This document shows positions 1 to 9,739 of a stretch of 64,000 nt of DNA, one piece after another (position 1 is the first letter of the stretch; each line of letters starts with the position of its first letter). This stretch comes from Candidatus Cloacimonadota bacterium (GTDB lineage Bacteria > Muiribacteriota > UBA6191), in contig JAGSHD010000015.1 of NCBI GenBank assembly GCA_023954715.1, positions 59,772-123,771 on the forward strand, read 5' to 3'. The notes beneath the pieces are model-generated. The model was given only the letters and a program-made list of their open reading frames with translations, did no database searches and had not been told where the DNA came from. Made by a program: the position numbers and the translations under genes.

Positions 1-1661
1 AAGTTCAAAAATTTACTTGCAAGCTTTTTCTTTTCTTGTAAATCCAACAGAGTAAACAAATCTGTAAAATGAATTGATTTGCTAAGCTTTTCTTGTAAAA
101 AAATTATCGTAGCCTTTGAAAAATCAAAGTGATGTAAATCTAAATCTATTCTAAAAGAGAGTATAAGCCTATGAAACCAGATCAAGTCTTTTTCTAAAAT
201 TAACCAAGACCTTTTAAAGGCAGCCTCTTCTATCTTTGCATTATCTTCTTTAAGAATGCTCAAACTCTTTGCACTAAACAGTAAGGCTCGTCTATCTAAG
301 GTAAAGCTTTTTTGTTGTTTTTTACGAAATTTATGCATAAATCGTTGATAAACAGAGCTAGGTATTTGCTTTATCAAACTCTCATTTAAATATTGATAAT
401 ATTGAGCAATGATCAGTCGGCACGCAAAATGATAAGCCTTCGGAAAAAACACTTCAAACTCCCTAAAATTAAGAGAACTTTTTCGTAACTCAACAATTAG
501 TTCTGGAGTCAAATGCAAAGATGCCTCTCTCACAGACTGACTTAAAACTAGTGAGTCTTCAAACAGCTCTAGCTGTGAAACCTTTGATAGTTTTAATTGA
601 ATTTCTTGTTTTTTATTTTGTGGTAATACTCTTAAAAGCAATCGAATCAATCGCTCTTTTGAATCATCATTAATTAGTGACTTTATATGAGGATGAAACC
701 ATTTTTTATCATTTAACAAGTCTTGTTTACTATTGACAGAGACCTGATCTAAAAGCAATTGAAGCCTAGATAAGTGAGATATAAACTCTTTGTCATAATC
801 TGGATTAGAAAGTAATACACTTAACAACAGGCGACCTAGATGACTTCGATCTCCTTGTGTGGCAAAAAAGTCCTTATAATCTATTTTCATTTTGTCTAAT
901 TGTTTCAATAATTCAATACTCCTATCTTTAAGGGATGTGGACAAATACAATACCTTAAACAGGTTTTGTTTTTTATCTGTAAACCTTAAAATTGTATTGA
1001 TAGATTGTATTCTTTGCAGATCAGACTTTAAAACTGATAGAACCAAATGCATTGATAAATAAGCATGACGGCTAGAGTGCTTTTTTTGAGGAACATATTT
1101 TAAAAAAGGAGGTATCTGAGACTCTATTACCCTCAAATAAGCTTTAGGATAGCTTTCTAACAAAAAGGGAAGACTCTGATCTAAAACTCGCGTTACATTT
1201 CTAATCTCAATAAAAATTGATCTCATAACTTTAGAGTTACTATAGGTCTCCATTTTCTTAATTTGTTTTTCTATTAAAAAAGAGATATTTGATTGATCTA
1301 ATTTAAACAAGTCATCCAATGTTTTTTCATCTACTACAGCTTGATTAATAGTAAATCCTATGTCATAAGTAGTAAGTAACTCTAAAAGTCTTTCTATCTC
1401 TTTTGGCTTTTGTGACACCCAGTAAAAAAACAATTTCTTTATTGGTATTTTGTGAGAAGTTAAATAATTTAAAGATTTGATTTTTTGACTAGGGTTATTG
1501 CCTGTTAGGTTTGGATTTTTATCTAAATTAAGCTTTTCATAAAGAATAGGCTTATCTTCTTTTTGCTCAACTTCTTTGGATATATCAGAGAAGAAGTCAT
1601 CACTATAATTACAAGCTATAAAAACTATAAATATCAAAACTTTTAACATAAAAACTTTCAT
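1..1661 (-). CDS. Lipoprotein, 3' end outside the window (absent from ORF track)
   Basis: Translating the minus strand from the ATG at 1661 gives an uninterrupted frame to the window edge, at least 553 codons, with no stop. The ORF track omits it, probably because it has no stop inside the window. The N-terminus has a short hydrophobic stretch ending in FIAC-N, a plausible lipobox with Cys17 as the lipidated residue. The rest is rich in Leu, Lys and Ser with helical-repeat character and no domain I recognise. Its ATG overlaps the stop of the large pseudopilin gene (ATGA), so the two are probably translationally coupled and the protein may be an accessory of the pseudopilus. Function unknown. 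Confidence 0.8.
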   Translation of the reverse strand, partial: MKVFMLKVLIFIVFIACNYSDDFFSDISKEVEQKEDKPILYEKLNLDKNPNLTGNNPSQKIKSLNYLTSHKIPIKKLFFYWVSQKPKEIERLLELLTTYDIGFTINQAVVDEKTLDDLFKLDQSNISFLIEKQIKKMETYSNSKVMRSIFIEIRNVTRVLDQSLPFLLESYPKAYLRVIESQIPPFLKYVPQKKHSSRHAYLSMHLVLSVLKSDLQRIQSINTILRFTDKKQNLFKVLYLSTSLKDRSIELLKQLDKMKIDYKDFFATQGDRSHLGRLLLSVLLSNPDYDKEFISHLSRLQLLLDQVSVNSKQDLLNDKKWFHPHIKSLINDDSKERLIRLLLRVLPQNKKQEIQLKLSKVSQLELFEDSLVLSQSVREASLHLTPELIVELRKSSLNFREFEVFFPKAYHFACRLIIAQYYQYLNESLIKQIPSSVYQRFMHKFRKKQQKSFTLDRRALLFSAKSLSILKEDNAKIEEAAFKRSWLILEKDLIWFHRLILSFRIDLDLHHFDFSKATIIFLQEKLSKSIHFTDLFTLLDLQEKKKLASKFLN

Positions 1662-3913
1662 TGATAAGAATTAAGCATAAACAACTGCTGAGTTTCATGA
1701 GAAATTGGGAATGTAGTGCTAGTGAGAGGGCTAACACTAGTAGGCCCATTATAATAAGCTCCTGTTATTTTATCCACAATTCGCCCTTCATCATCAATGA
1801 TAAATTTGTCAAGGTATGGGTTTTCTACTGGACCAATAGCTGGATTTACTAATGGTGAACTATAGAGGTTTGGATCAACGGTTAGAGGTATAGCAGGAGC
1901 ACCTCCTAAACCTTGAGTTGGATCACTTAAGTGCTGATTATCAGCTGCAGTTGCATTAGGATCATCACCATGTCCATCTGCATAGGTTTGAGCTGTCATC
2001 CTTCCCAAGTCTTTTGCGACGTCGGTCGGTGTTTTTGCAACAGCTGGGTCGACTTGTGCTGGAAATGATAAAGTTGGGGAAACTAAAGGTGGGCTATCCA
2101 TTCTAGGTATCTGCTCAATCTGATATCCATCATTATAAGGTTTTGCTCCCGTAGAGGGAACTTCATATTGTGCAACATTAAGTTCGTGCGCTAAATCTGG
2201 ATCTATATCGTTCTCTGGCTCTAAAATTGGAGTATGAGCATCTTCTGCATAAGCTTCTGGTATAACATCCTTAGTATTTAAAGTTACAGTATCATCAGGA
2301 CCAGCTTGAGGCGTCTCTAAATCGGATTCATTTTCACCATCATCCATATCTGGGCCCTCCCCTTTACCTTCTTCACAATTCTCTTTACCATCTACTGTAA
2401 GCGTAAACAAGCCACCATTTTGGCTGCAATGCTCTGCCCGAATTTCTCTAGCTTGTAAAATAGACCCATGTTGATTACATGATCCATCCTCTAGTGTCTC
2501 CCCGCCTATTTCAGCACACATAGCCTGTACACTTGGTTTTTCATTGTGATCTACGGCTGGGGTTATTACTATTTCATCCAAGTCGTCTGGCTCAGGAGCA
2601 TCTTCAGATTCTAACGGCTCCTCATCAACATCTAGTACTTCTCCTTCTAATGGGGGCGGAAAATCCAAGTTTACGGATAGAAATTGTTTATTATCATCAA
2701 TTTTCTTATTAGGTTTTCTATTTTGCGCTTTTAAATCATCCACAATATCTAGGGATAAAACATCTGCTAGCATCTTAACCTTAGTTTGAACTTTTTTACC
2801 TTCTTTATGAGACGAAGGCTCAGTAACTGTACTTAAATGCTGATCGATTTTATTAATAAAGCTATCAAAGCTATCCTTTGGCATTAACTTGCTTAGAGAA
2901 GTCATCAATTTAACAAACTCTAACACCGGCATTTCAACTTTTTGATTTAATTTTAAAAAACCGCTGTTGGAGGGACTTAAAATAACTGTTTGATGCTCGG
3001 CGTAGTTAGACTTAAAGCCTTGAATAAAGCTTTCTTTTAGAGAGTTTTCAATTTCTGCTTGGGAGGCTTGATTTACTTGAGAGTCTATCTCCTGAGATGA
3101 ATTTGCTAGCTGAAACGATTTTTGTTGTAATAAAACTTTTGAGAGACTAAGTGCCTGATCTTCACTTGAAAAACCAGATAAGTTTTTAGATAACTTATTA
3201 TTAGGCTTTAAGTTTTTCAATCTTTGACTGAATTTTATCTGCCTATCTATTTTTTGATTTACTCGGTTTAATGAGATTAAGTCATTCCATAAATTAGCTA
3301 AGTCAGGAGAGGCTAAGCTCCCCGAGAGAATCAAGTCTTTTTTAGACTTTAACCTTTCTAAAAATGAAGAGCTTTTAAAGTACTTTGCAAAGTTTTTATC
3401 TTCAGAGTAATCAAATAATTTATTAATATTAATAGACTTTTTTTCTTTTACTGTTAATTTTGCTTCTCCATTTTGCTTTTGATATGACATAGAAGAGCTC
3501 AACAATGTTACATCCTGCGCTTTACCTGATTTATTTGTAAAAACTCCTTTTATCAACATATCTAACTCAAATCCATTAGATTTATCTTTTAAATTAGATG
3601 AAATAAAATATTCAAAATACCCTTGATTATTACCCTCTGAATAATAAAAATCTTGCCTTCCGTTAGGAGACTTTTTAAAAAAAGGAAGTTTTTCAAACTT
3701 TAACTTAGAAAAAAGCCATTGAAATCCAGACTCCGCTATATAAAAAGAAGTTAGCTCTCTCTCTATTAAGTTATTTTGCTTTTGTTGATGATTTAAAATC
3801 GTAAAATGAACCACTCCAATTCCCATTGCCACCATTAAGGATACAGCTACAACAGGTATTATAAATCCACGACGACCCAACGAAATACTCATTTTTCTAA
3901 AGGTTAAACACAT
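1658..3913 (-). CDS. Large PilX/GspK-like pseudopilin with acidic C-terminal tail
   Basis: The N-terminus carries a prepilin signal: a basic leader, G|FIIPVVAVSLMVAMGIG and a hydrophobic helix. PilD-type processing would be expected after RRG. At about 750 residues it is far longer than ordinary pseudopilins; GspK/PilX-type tip proteins are usually 200-330. Residues of about 150-400 are Lys/Ser/Gln-rich and helical. The following part is acidic and Pro-rich and holds two similar Cys-pair segments (C-AEIGGETLEDGS-C and C-SQNGG...KEN-C). The track start is a TTG; the next codon, ATG at 3913, has GGAG seven bases upstream and is preferred. It overlaps the preceding pseudopilin gene. Likely role: tip or adhesive minor pilin of a type II or IV-like system. 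Assignment rests on the N-terminal signal and context. Confidence 0.75.
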   Translation of the reverse strand: MCLTFRKMSISLGRRGFIIPVVAVSLMVAMGIGVVHFTILNHQQKQNNLIERELTSFYIAESGFQWLFSKLKFEKLPFFKKSPNGRQDFYYSEGNNQGYFEYFISSNLKDKSNGFELDMLIKGVFTNKSGKAQDVTLLSSSMSYQKQNGEAKLTVKEKKSININKLFDYSEDKNFAKYFKSSSFLERLKSKKDLILSGSLASPDLANLWNDLISLNRVNQKIDRQIKFSQRLKNLKPNNKLSKNLSGFSSEDQALSLSKVLLQQKSFQLANSSQEIDSQVNQASQAEIENSLKESFIQGFKSNYAEHQTVILSPSNSGFLKLNQKVEMPVLEFVKLMTSLSKLMPKDSFDSFINKIDQHLSTVTEPSSHKEGKKVQTKVKMLADVLSLDIVDDLKAQNRKPNKKIDDNKQFLSVNLDFPPPLEGEVLDVDEEPLESEDAPEPDDLDEIVITPAVDHNEKPSVQAMCAEIGGETLEDGSCNQHGSILQAREIRAEHCSQNGGLFTLTVDGKENCEEGKGEGPDMDDGENESDLETPQAGPDDTVTLNTKDVIPEAYAEDAHTPILEPENDIDPDLAHELNVAQYEVPSTGAKPYNDGYQIEQIPRMDSPPLVSPTLSFPAQVDPAVAKTPTDVAKDLGRMTAQTYADGHGDDPNATAADNQHLSDPTQGLGGAPAIPLTVDPNLYSSPLVNPAIGPVENPYLDKFIIDDEGRIVDKITGAYYNGPTSVSPLTSTTFPISHETQQLFMLNSYQ

Positions 3914-4373
3914 CAAAAAACTCCACTAATGCACCATCTGGTTTTTTCATTCTTACTTTTAAATAAAGTTCTACTTGAGATTTACTCTTAGCTATAAATC
4001 GAATATAACTTAGATCAAATTTTTGTTGAGATGTCTTGACCAACAAAGTCTTTGTTCCATTTTTAGTTTTGAACAAACCTGTTTTTAAATCAAAACCCAG
4101 TAAAACAGGGATTTGTGACTTAGACTTCAAAAGCAAATATTTTGAATTATCATTAATTTTAGGGATTATAATCTCTTCAGATTGCTTCATCTCTTGTTGA
4201 ATAGCCTTAAAGACTCTCTTTATCATTGATAAGGCCATACCCTTTTCAACCATCTGAGAAGACTTTTTCTTGGTAGAGCTTGTCGAACCAAACACAATCG
4301 AAAAAATAAGACCTATAATTCCAACAATAATTGTAAGCTCTAATACCGTAAAACCCTTGCTTTGTCTTTTCAT
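3897..4373 (-). CDS. Type II/IV pseudopilin
   Basis: This 158-residue protein begins MKRQSKG|FTVLELTIIVGIIG, a textbook prepilin peptidase site with the conserved Glu at +5 of the mature protein, followed by a hydrophobic helix. The C-terminal part is small and mostly beta-like, consistent with a GspH/GspJ or PilW/FimT-type minor pilin. It overlaps the upstream pseudopilin gene by four bases and the large pseudopilin downstream by about 17, so the cluster looks like one translationally coupled operon. The exact minor pilin class cannot be fixed from sequence alone. Confidence 0.8.
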   Translation of the reverse strand: MKRQSKGFTVLELTIIVGIIGLIFSIVFGSTSSTKKKSSQMVEKGMALSMIKRVFKAIQQEMKQSEEIIIPKINDNSKYLLLKSKSQIPVLLGFDLKTGLFKTKNGTKTLLVKTSQQKFDLSYIRFIAKSKSQVELYLKVRMKKPDGALVEFFDVFNL

Positions 4374-4882
4374 TGCTTATACCTAGATAAAAGCATATTC
4401 AATACAACTTTCCCTTTTTTATCATTATATATATTTTCATAAAAAACAGTGATTTCTAAGCGCTTAATGTTAGGGTTTTTCTCCATGGTAAGTACATCAT
4501 TTAATGATAAAGTAAAATAATAGTGCTTTAGCTCTTGTTTAAGCGTTGGGTACTCTGTCTCGTTGATCCCTGTCAAATCAAAATCCTTGAAAAAATCTGA
4601 TATAGGGTACTTCGAGTCTACTGCTACTCCCAAAGGCGTATCAGTCTCCAAATTATCAAAATCACCAGAGCTTTGAATCAAAGAAATTGATTTTTCGATG
4701 ATGCGCTTACCAATATAGTTAGCATAGGTCAAATTGACTAACTGAAATTGCCTTTTAGTATTATTTGAAAACAAACCAAATATAGGAAAAAATGCCGCCG
4801 ACATTATAACTACAGCGATTACCACTTCGAGTAAACTCAAGCCATGATTGGAGTATTTTATCTTTTTGTTTTGTAGTTTCAT
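4370..4882 (-). CDS. Type II/IV pseudopilin (PilV/GspI-like)
   Basis: First gene of the pseudopilin operon, 170 residues. The leader ends NHG|LSLLEVVIAVVIMSAAFFP, matching prepilin processing with Glu5 and a 20-residue hydrophobic helix. LSLLEVVIAVVI is typical of PilV/GspI-type minor pilins. Its stop overlaps the next gene's start (ATGA-type, 4 bp). The roughly 230 bases between this start and the divergent HEAT-repeat gene must hold the operon promoter. Confidence 0.8.
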   Translation of the reverse strand: MKLQNKKIKYSNHGLSLLEVVIAVVIMSAAFFPIFGLFSNNTKRQFQLVNLTYANYIGKRIIEKSISLIQSSGDFDNLETDTPLGVAVDSKYPISDFFKDFDLTGINETEYPTLKQELKHYYFTLSLNDVLTMEKNPNIKRLEITVFYENIYNDKKGKVVLNMLLSRYKQ

Positions 4883-5110
4883 ATCTTTAATAAAAATTAA
4901 CTTTCTTCAATAGCATATTTATAATTTCATCGTTGATAAGACTATTTAACATATTTTTCAAATAATTTAGTATTTATTATCACATATTTTACATTAGATA
5001 ACTCTACAATTGTATCTTTTATATGATAAGTTTATCTGAGTAAATATTTTTACTAATAAACTTATTTTTATCTTCTAAAAAAATATACCTAAAATATATC
5101 TTTTCGCCCT

Positions 5111-7084
5111 ATGCAAAACAAAATCTTAACTGACATAGAAGACCCTGATGTAAACATACGTAGAGTCGCTATACGAGATCTTTTGAGTTCCAAACACCCG
5201 CAAAAAATAGAAATTTTAAAAAGACGATCTATCACAGAATCTGATGTCCAACTTAAATATGAACTGAAAAAGTATCTCAACGAGTACCTATCGATTCAAA
5301 AGAAAAAAACTCCTAATAAAAATATTAACGATATTCAAAAAGCACTAGATAGTGACAATATTGAGACAGTTTATAAAGCGTTTTCATATATCCTTAAGCA
5401 CAGACAAACCCAATTTTTGCCTCAAATGAAAGAAATCTCTAAAAAGAGAAATGACTCATTATTAAGAGCAAATATTGCTTCACTATTATCATTTACTGGA
5501 CAAGACAGCCTCAATGAATTACAAGAATTCCTAAAAGATGAGGACCCTAGGGTCATAGCCTGTGCTATTGACTCTCTAATGAATCTAGGCAGCACTAACG
5601 CACTTGCCAATGTAGTTGAGTTTGCATCTCATGAAGACCCTAGACTTAAATCAACGGCAATTAAAGCCCTACTTAAAAGAGGGGACGAATCCGCTTTTCA
5701 TTTGTTTGAGAAAATGGTCCAGTCTGAATACTCTTCGTATAGAGAATCCGTTGTTCACGCCTTGTGTGAAATCACCCATCCTAGAGCACTATTTCTTCTT
5801 GAAAAACTGCTAAAGGATGATGTTGAATCCATCCGATCTAAAGCGCTGATTGGAATTCAAAAGTTATGTGATAGTGGTGATTTAAAAGCCCAAAAAATAT
5901 TATCAGACAATCTACAATTTAAAGAAAAACTGACCTCAAATTTTGAAAATACAAGTTTAGAAATTGATACTCCGGCTGCGTTAAACTCCAATGATATATC
6001 CTTAAGAATGAACGCTTTAGTAGAAATCTCTAAGTCCGACCACACCAATGCGATCCATCAAATTATTGAAAGATTAAAAGTTGAAAAAGAGATTAAAGTT
6101 ATATCTTGTGCTTTAATCGCCTTAGCCAGAGTTAGTGGCCCGGATAAGCTTAAAATTCGCTTTTTCATGTCCTATTTATCTCATAAAGACCATCGAATTC
6201 GTGCTAGCTCCATAGAATGCCTATCTACTATGATAGCAGAAGAGCGAAAAGACTTTTTTTTAGCTTATTTAAACGATGAAAACAATCGAGTTATTGGTAA
6301 TGCTATTGTTGCTTTGTATAAATCCAATCGCTACTCAGAAGAGTTTTCGTATTTCGTTATTAAAGCGATTTTAGACTTATATAATCATCAAGATGAAAAC
6401 TTTAGTCTGACGGCCATATACTGTACAGGTATTTTACAATCAAAACAGCTCTTACCATCTTTAGTTAAAGTCGTTCAATCTGGAAATCAAAAACTAAAAG
6501 AAAAAGCTCTTGAAATTTTAAGTGATTGGGCATCAGAAGATAACGAAGCAAAGACTTACCTTGAAGAGTTTGAAAACTTCACCAAAGAAGAAGCCCCTAA
6601 CCCTCAAAAAAGTAAAGTAACAAGCAAAAATAAGGCACAAGCTAAAGTAAAACCAAAAGCTGTACAAACGAGTATCAAAACAAAGGTAAAGTCGACTCCT
6701 ACTCCAACACCAAAAAACCTAATCATTGCAACCCAAGCCTATATCATATTAGCAACGATCTATTCTTTTTATAGATGGTCCATGGTCCTACTATCAAATG
6801 AAGGAAACCTCTATGTCCGAATATTTTCTCTTGGTGGATTTTTACTCTGTGGAATTTGGATTCTATTAGGTGTTTTACTTCCTGTTTTAAGGAAAAATGG
6901 AAAAAATTATCTGTATGCAATAGTTTCTTTAGATTTTTTGTTTACCCTTACAGCTGGTATGCTAATTTTCGTATTAGAAGATGTTTTAGCCGGCTGTATT
7001 TTCATGTTTCATGGCTTTGGTTTTCTTGCTGTTTTATTTGCTTTTATACACCAGCTTCAAAAGTACAACAACTTCAAATCTTAA
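5111..7084 (+). CDS. HEAT-repeat protein with C-terminal membrane domain
   Basis: 657 residues. Residues of about 1-480 consist of repeated 30-38 residue helical pairs with the HEAT pattern (for example EDPDVNIRRVAIRDLL, EDPRVIACAIDSLMNLG, DDVESIRSKALIGI, KDHRIRASSIECLS), indicating a protein-binding solenoid. A Lys/Pro/Thr-rich linker follows (about 490-535), then about four hydrophobic segments at the C-terminus. It is therefore probably a membrane-anchored scaffold with the solenoid in the cytoplasm. It is divergent from the pseudopilin operon and converges with the TPR gene only two bases away. No specific partner can be inferred. Confidence 0.8.
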   Translation: MQNKILTDIEDPDVNIRRVAIRDLLSSKHPQKIEILKRRSITESDVQLKYELKKYLNEYLSIQKKKTPNKNINDIQKALDSDNIETVYKAFSYILKHRQTQFLPQMKEISKKRNDSLLRANIASLLSFTGQDSLNELQEFLKDEDPRVIACAIDSLMNLGSTNALANVVEFASHEDPRLKSTAIKALLKRGDESAFHLFEKMVQSEYSSYRESVVHALCEITHPRALFLLEKLLKDDVESIRSKALIGIQKLCDSGDLKAQKILSDNLQFKEKLTSNFENTSLEIDTPAALNSNDISLRMNALVEISKSDHTNAIHQIIERLKVEKEIKVISCALIALARVSGPDKLKIRFFMSYLSHKDHRIRASSIECLSTMIAEERKDFFLAYLNDENNRVIGNAIVALYKSNRYSEEFSYFVIKAILDLYNHQDENFSLTAIYCTGILQSKQLLPSLVKVVQSGNQKLKEKALEILSDWASEDNEAKTYLEEFENFTKEEAPNPQKSKVTSKNKAQAKVKPKAVQTSIKTKVKSTPTPTPKNLIIATQAYIILATIYSFYRWSMVLLSNEGNLYVRIFSLGGFLLCGIWILLGVLLPVLRKNGKNYLYAIVSLDFLFTLTAGMLIFVLEDVLAGCIFMFHGFGFLAVLFAFIHQLQKYNNFKS

Positions 7085-7102
7085 AGTTATATTAACTTTT
7101 TT
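7083..7102 (+). terminator. Compact hairpin in convergent gene junction
   Basis: AAAGTTA-TAT-TAACTTT followed by Ts lies across the stop codons of the HEAT and TPR genes, which are only two bases apart. It could end plus-strand transcription while lying inside the last codons of the minus-strand gene. The stem is AT-only, so it would be weak. Confidence 0.35.
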
Positions 7103-8472
7103 AATTTTGCTTCAATCTCTTTTACTGCAGGATGATTTTCTTCTAGCCCTACTTCGATCATTTGCAAAAGCCTTCTAGCATTTCTATTTTCATTTTTATC
7201 CATGTATATATTGGATAATGCTAACCCAGCATCTAAATACATGGGATTTAACTCTAGAGATTCTTTAAAGTTTTCTACTGCTTTATCCATATCTCCAAGA
7301 CTTTGATAACATAGACCTAGATAATAATATCCATCAGGGTAAGCCGGAGAAATGCTCAAACCTTTGTTTAACTCTTCTATAGCTTTTTCAATATTACTAC
7401 AATCATAGTACTCTTTTGCTAAATTTATATGAACTGAACCATAATCTGGCTCCATTCGTAAAATTTTAACTAAGCCTAATGCTGCTTCTTCAAAATATCC
7501 AACTTTTACAAACTCTAAGATATTTGCTAAGCCTATAAACTCCTTTTCTTGTAGTTTGACTACCTTATAAAAAGACTCATAAGCCTCTTCATATTGCTCT
7601 AAAAGTAGAAGGATTTTACCCATCTCATAGTGGGCTTCCACGTAAATCTCGTTTTTACTTAAAGACTTTTTTACACTTTGATAGGCTTCTTCAATTTTAC
7701 CCAATTTTCGTTGTAAAATACCAATTTTTAGTAAGATATCTGGGTAATCGTTTTCAAGATTAAGTTGCTCATAGTGTTTTAAAATCTCTTCTTCTAGCTT
7801 TTGAGAAGAGTCATCTAATCGAGCAATCATATTTTTGGAGCGAGCATCATTCGGTTTAATATCTAAGGCTCTTTGAAAATAAGACCTCGCCTCATCCACT
7901 TCATTTAAGTTGGCACAGCAACTACCTAAATTGCTTAATAACTGAAATGAGTTAGGTCGTAATTTTAAAGCAAACAAATATGATTTTTTTGCTTTCATAA
8001 AATACTGCATTTGAAAGCATATATTGCCATGAATAAAAAATGACTTTGCCCAATAAGGACGAATTTTTATCAATCTTTCTGCAATCTCTAATGACTTATC
8101 TTTTCTTTGTAACTCAAAGTTTGCTTGGATCAAAAACGTTAGAGCATCGGGGTCACTTTCTCTTTCAAATAACAAAGTATCTAAAAGATTTGTCGCTTCT
8201 TCGGATTTTCCTAGCTTGATAAAGTTTTGAAACTCTAATCTACTTTGCTCTACAACATTGATCAAATCTACATCTGCTTCACCACCAGGATCCATGCTAT
8301 CTAAAAAGCTTAATGTATTTAATTCTTGTCGCTCTGCAACATTGATATACATTTTTATATTAGGATAGTTTTTATCCATAGACTCAACAACAGTCCATCT
8401 TTTAATAGCCTCTTGAAAAAGCTCTTTTCTATATAAATCTAAACCTTCATGAAATAGTGCTTTAATATCCAT
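7087..8472 (-). CDS. Tetratricopeptide-repeat protein
   Basis: 461 residues made almost entirely of 34-residue TPR units, for example AKSYLFALKLRPNSFQLLSNLG, ARSYFQRALDIKPNDARSKNMI, AIEELNKGLSISPAYPDGYYYLG and AVENFKESLELNPMYLDAGLALS, with about eight or nine repeats. There is no signal peptide or membrane segment, so it is a cytoplasmic protein-interaction scaffold. It lies one base after the exported amidotransferase-like gene and is the last member of the xdh-led minus-strand run, suggesting a link to that protein. Confidence 0.85.
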   Translation of the reverse strand: MDIKALFHEGLDLYRKELFQEAIKRWTVVESMDKNYPNIKMYINVAERQELNTLSFLDSMDPGGEADVDLINVVEQSRLEFQNFIKLGKSEEATNLLDTLLFERESDPDALTFLIQANFELQRKDKSLEIAERLIKIRPYWAKSFFIHGNICFQMQYFMKAKKSYLFALKLRPNSFQLLSNLGSCCANLNEVDEARSYFQRALDIKPNDARSKNMIARLDDSSQKLEEEILKHYEQLNLENDYPDILLKIGILQRKLGKIEEAYQSVKKSLSKNEIYVEAHYEMGKILLLLEQYEEAYESFYKVVKLQEKEFIGLANILEFVKVGYFEEAALGLVKILRMEPDYGSVHINLAKEYYDCSNIEKAIEELNKGLSISPAYPDGYYYLGLCYQSLGDMDKAVENFKESLELNPMYLDAGLALSNIYMDKNENRNARRLLQMIEVGLEENHPAVKEIEAKLKKLI

Positions 8473-8473
8473 A

Positions 8474-9739
8474 TTATGTCTTTCGTGGTTTTGGCTTTGC
8501 CGCTGGAAACAATATATTGTTTAAAATCAGTCGATATCCTGGTGAATTTTTATGTAATTTAAGATCTGTTGGAGGATCTGAAACCGCATGAGAAAAATCT
8601 TCTGGATCATGTCCACCATAAAAAGAAAAAGTGCCTTTTCCGAATCTACCGTGAATGTATTTGTAAACGTCTTTATCAATGGTTTTGCCTAGTTTAATCA
8701 CTGATGGCTTTAAGACTTTACCGCTAAATGATGTTGTTTGCCCTAAAAAACCTTTTACCACATGCCTATGGTTTTGATTTAACATGGCAGGAATCGGATC
8801 AAACTTTGCACTAAATTCAAATAATTCAAAGTCTTCGCGCTCAGGGTGAAATCTATTTTCATATAAAGAGACATCAATTGTTGAAAACTCATATACATTA
8901 GGATCTAAATCAAGTGTAAAATTTTCAAAGGCTAAAGTTTGACGAAAATCCAATCTTTTTTGGATGTTTTTTGAGATCGGTGTTCCATCTATTCTTGGAT
9001 CAACAATATCTAAACTTAACGATGCTAAACCAACATCAATGCTATCTGTTGCAGAGCACATAGCAAACATAAACCCACCTTTAGATACATACTCTTGTAC
9101 CATTTTAGCCACATCTCCAAACCAGGTTTGCACACTATTGTAACCAGCCTCTTTCGAAAGTTTTCTAAAAAGTTGGACTTTTTTTAAGTACCATGGAGCA
9201 TTTTTAAAAGAGCGATAGAACTTTCCGTACTGCCCACTAAAGTCTTCATGATGTAAATGCAACCAATCATAATCAAAGAGCTTACCAGCTAAAACTTCTT
9301 CATTCCATAGCTTGTCATAAGGTATTTTTGCATAGTTCATAACCAAGGTTACAGCATCGTCCCATGGGTCAGATGATTTTTGAGTGTAAACTGCAATTTT
9401 TGGAGCCTTCTCTAATTGAACCTTCCCCATGTTATTTTTTTCTATGATAGCGTCAATTTGTTGCTTTGTAGACTCATCAATAACTATTCCAGACACACCA
9501 TATAAAGTAGCCTGTAATAGGAGGTTTTCTGTGTAAGGCATTAAAAAGCTCCCACCCTTAAAGTTCAATAACCATTGTACTTTATGTGATTGCTCTAAAG
9601 CGAAATACGCCAGACCATACGCTCTTAGATGATCAGTTTGTGATTCGTCCATCTCTATCAAAAAATATTGATTTGTAAATGAGACCTGTATACTCAATAA
9701 CAAAAGTATTGGGTAAAGCACTCGTTTAAATAAGTTCAT
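8474..9739 (-). CDS. Exported amidotransferase-like protein (family labelled asparagine synthetase B in Bacteroidota)
   Basis: 421 residues with an N-terminal signal peptide (about 1-22, VLYPILLLLSIQVSFTN), so it is exported. The mature N-terminus YFLIEMDESQTDHLRAYGLAY matches a conserved Bacteroidota family whose members are commonly annotated asparagine synthetase B, although I see no AsnB synthetase or ATP-binding motifs. A segment GGFMFAMCSATDSID resembles the nucleophile-elbow surroundings of class I glutamine amidotransferase-like folds. Its start overlaps the xdhC stop by one base and TPR follows directly. Family recognition is from memory; no enzymatic role should be assumed. Confidence 0.6.
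   Translation of the reverse strand: MNLFKRVLYPILLLLSIQVSFTNQYFLIEMDESQTDHLRAYGLAYFALEQSHKVQWLLNFKGGSFLMPYTENLLLQATLYGVSGIVIDESTKQQIDAIIEKNNMGKVQLEKAPKIAVYTQKSSDPWDDAVTLVMNYAKIPYDKLWNEEVLAGKLFDYDWLHLHHEDFSGQYGKFYRSFKNAPWYLKKVQLFRKLSKEAGYNSVQTWFGDVAKMVQEYVSKGGFMFAMCSATDSIDVGLASLSLDIVDPRIDGTPISKNIQKRLDFRQTLAFENFTLDLDPNVYEFSTIDVSLYENRFHPEREDFELFEFSAKFDPIPAMLNQNHRHVVKGFLGQTTSFSGKVLKPSVIKLGKTIDKDVYKYIHGRFGKGTFSFYGGHDPEDFSHAVSDPPTDLKLHKNSPGYRLILNNILFPAAKPKPRKT

Noticed and set aside
8474-9739. True asparagine synthetase
   Set aside because: It has a signal peptide and no N-terminal Cys glutaminase, PP-loop ATP-binding or synthetase motifs; the common database name appears to be a misannotation.
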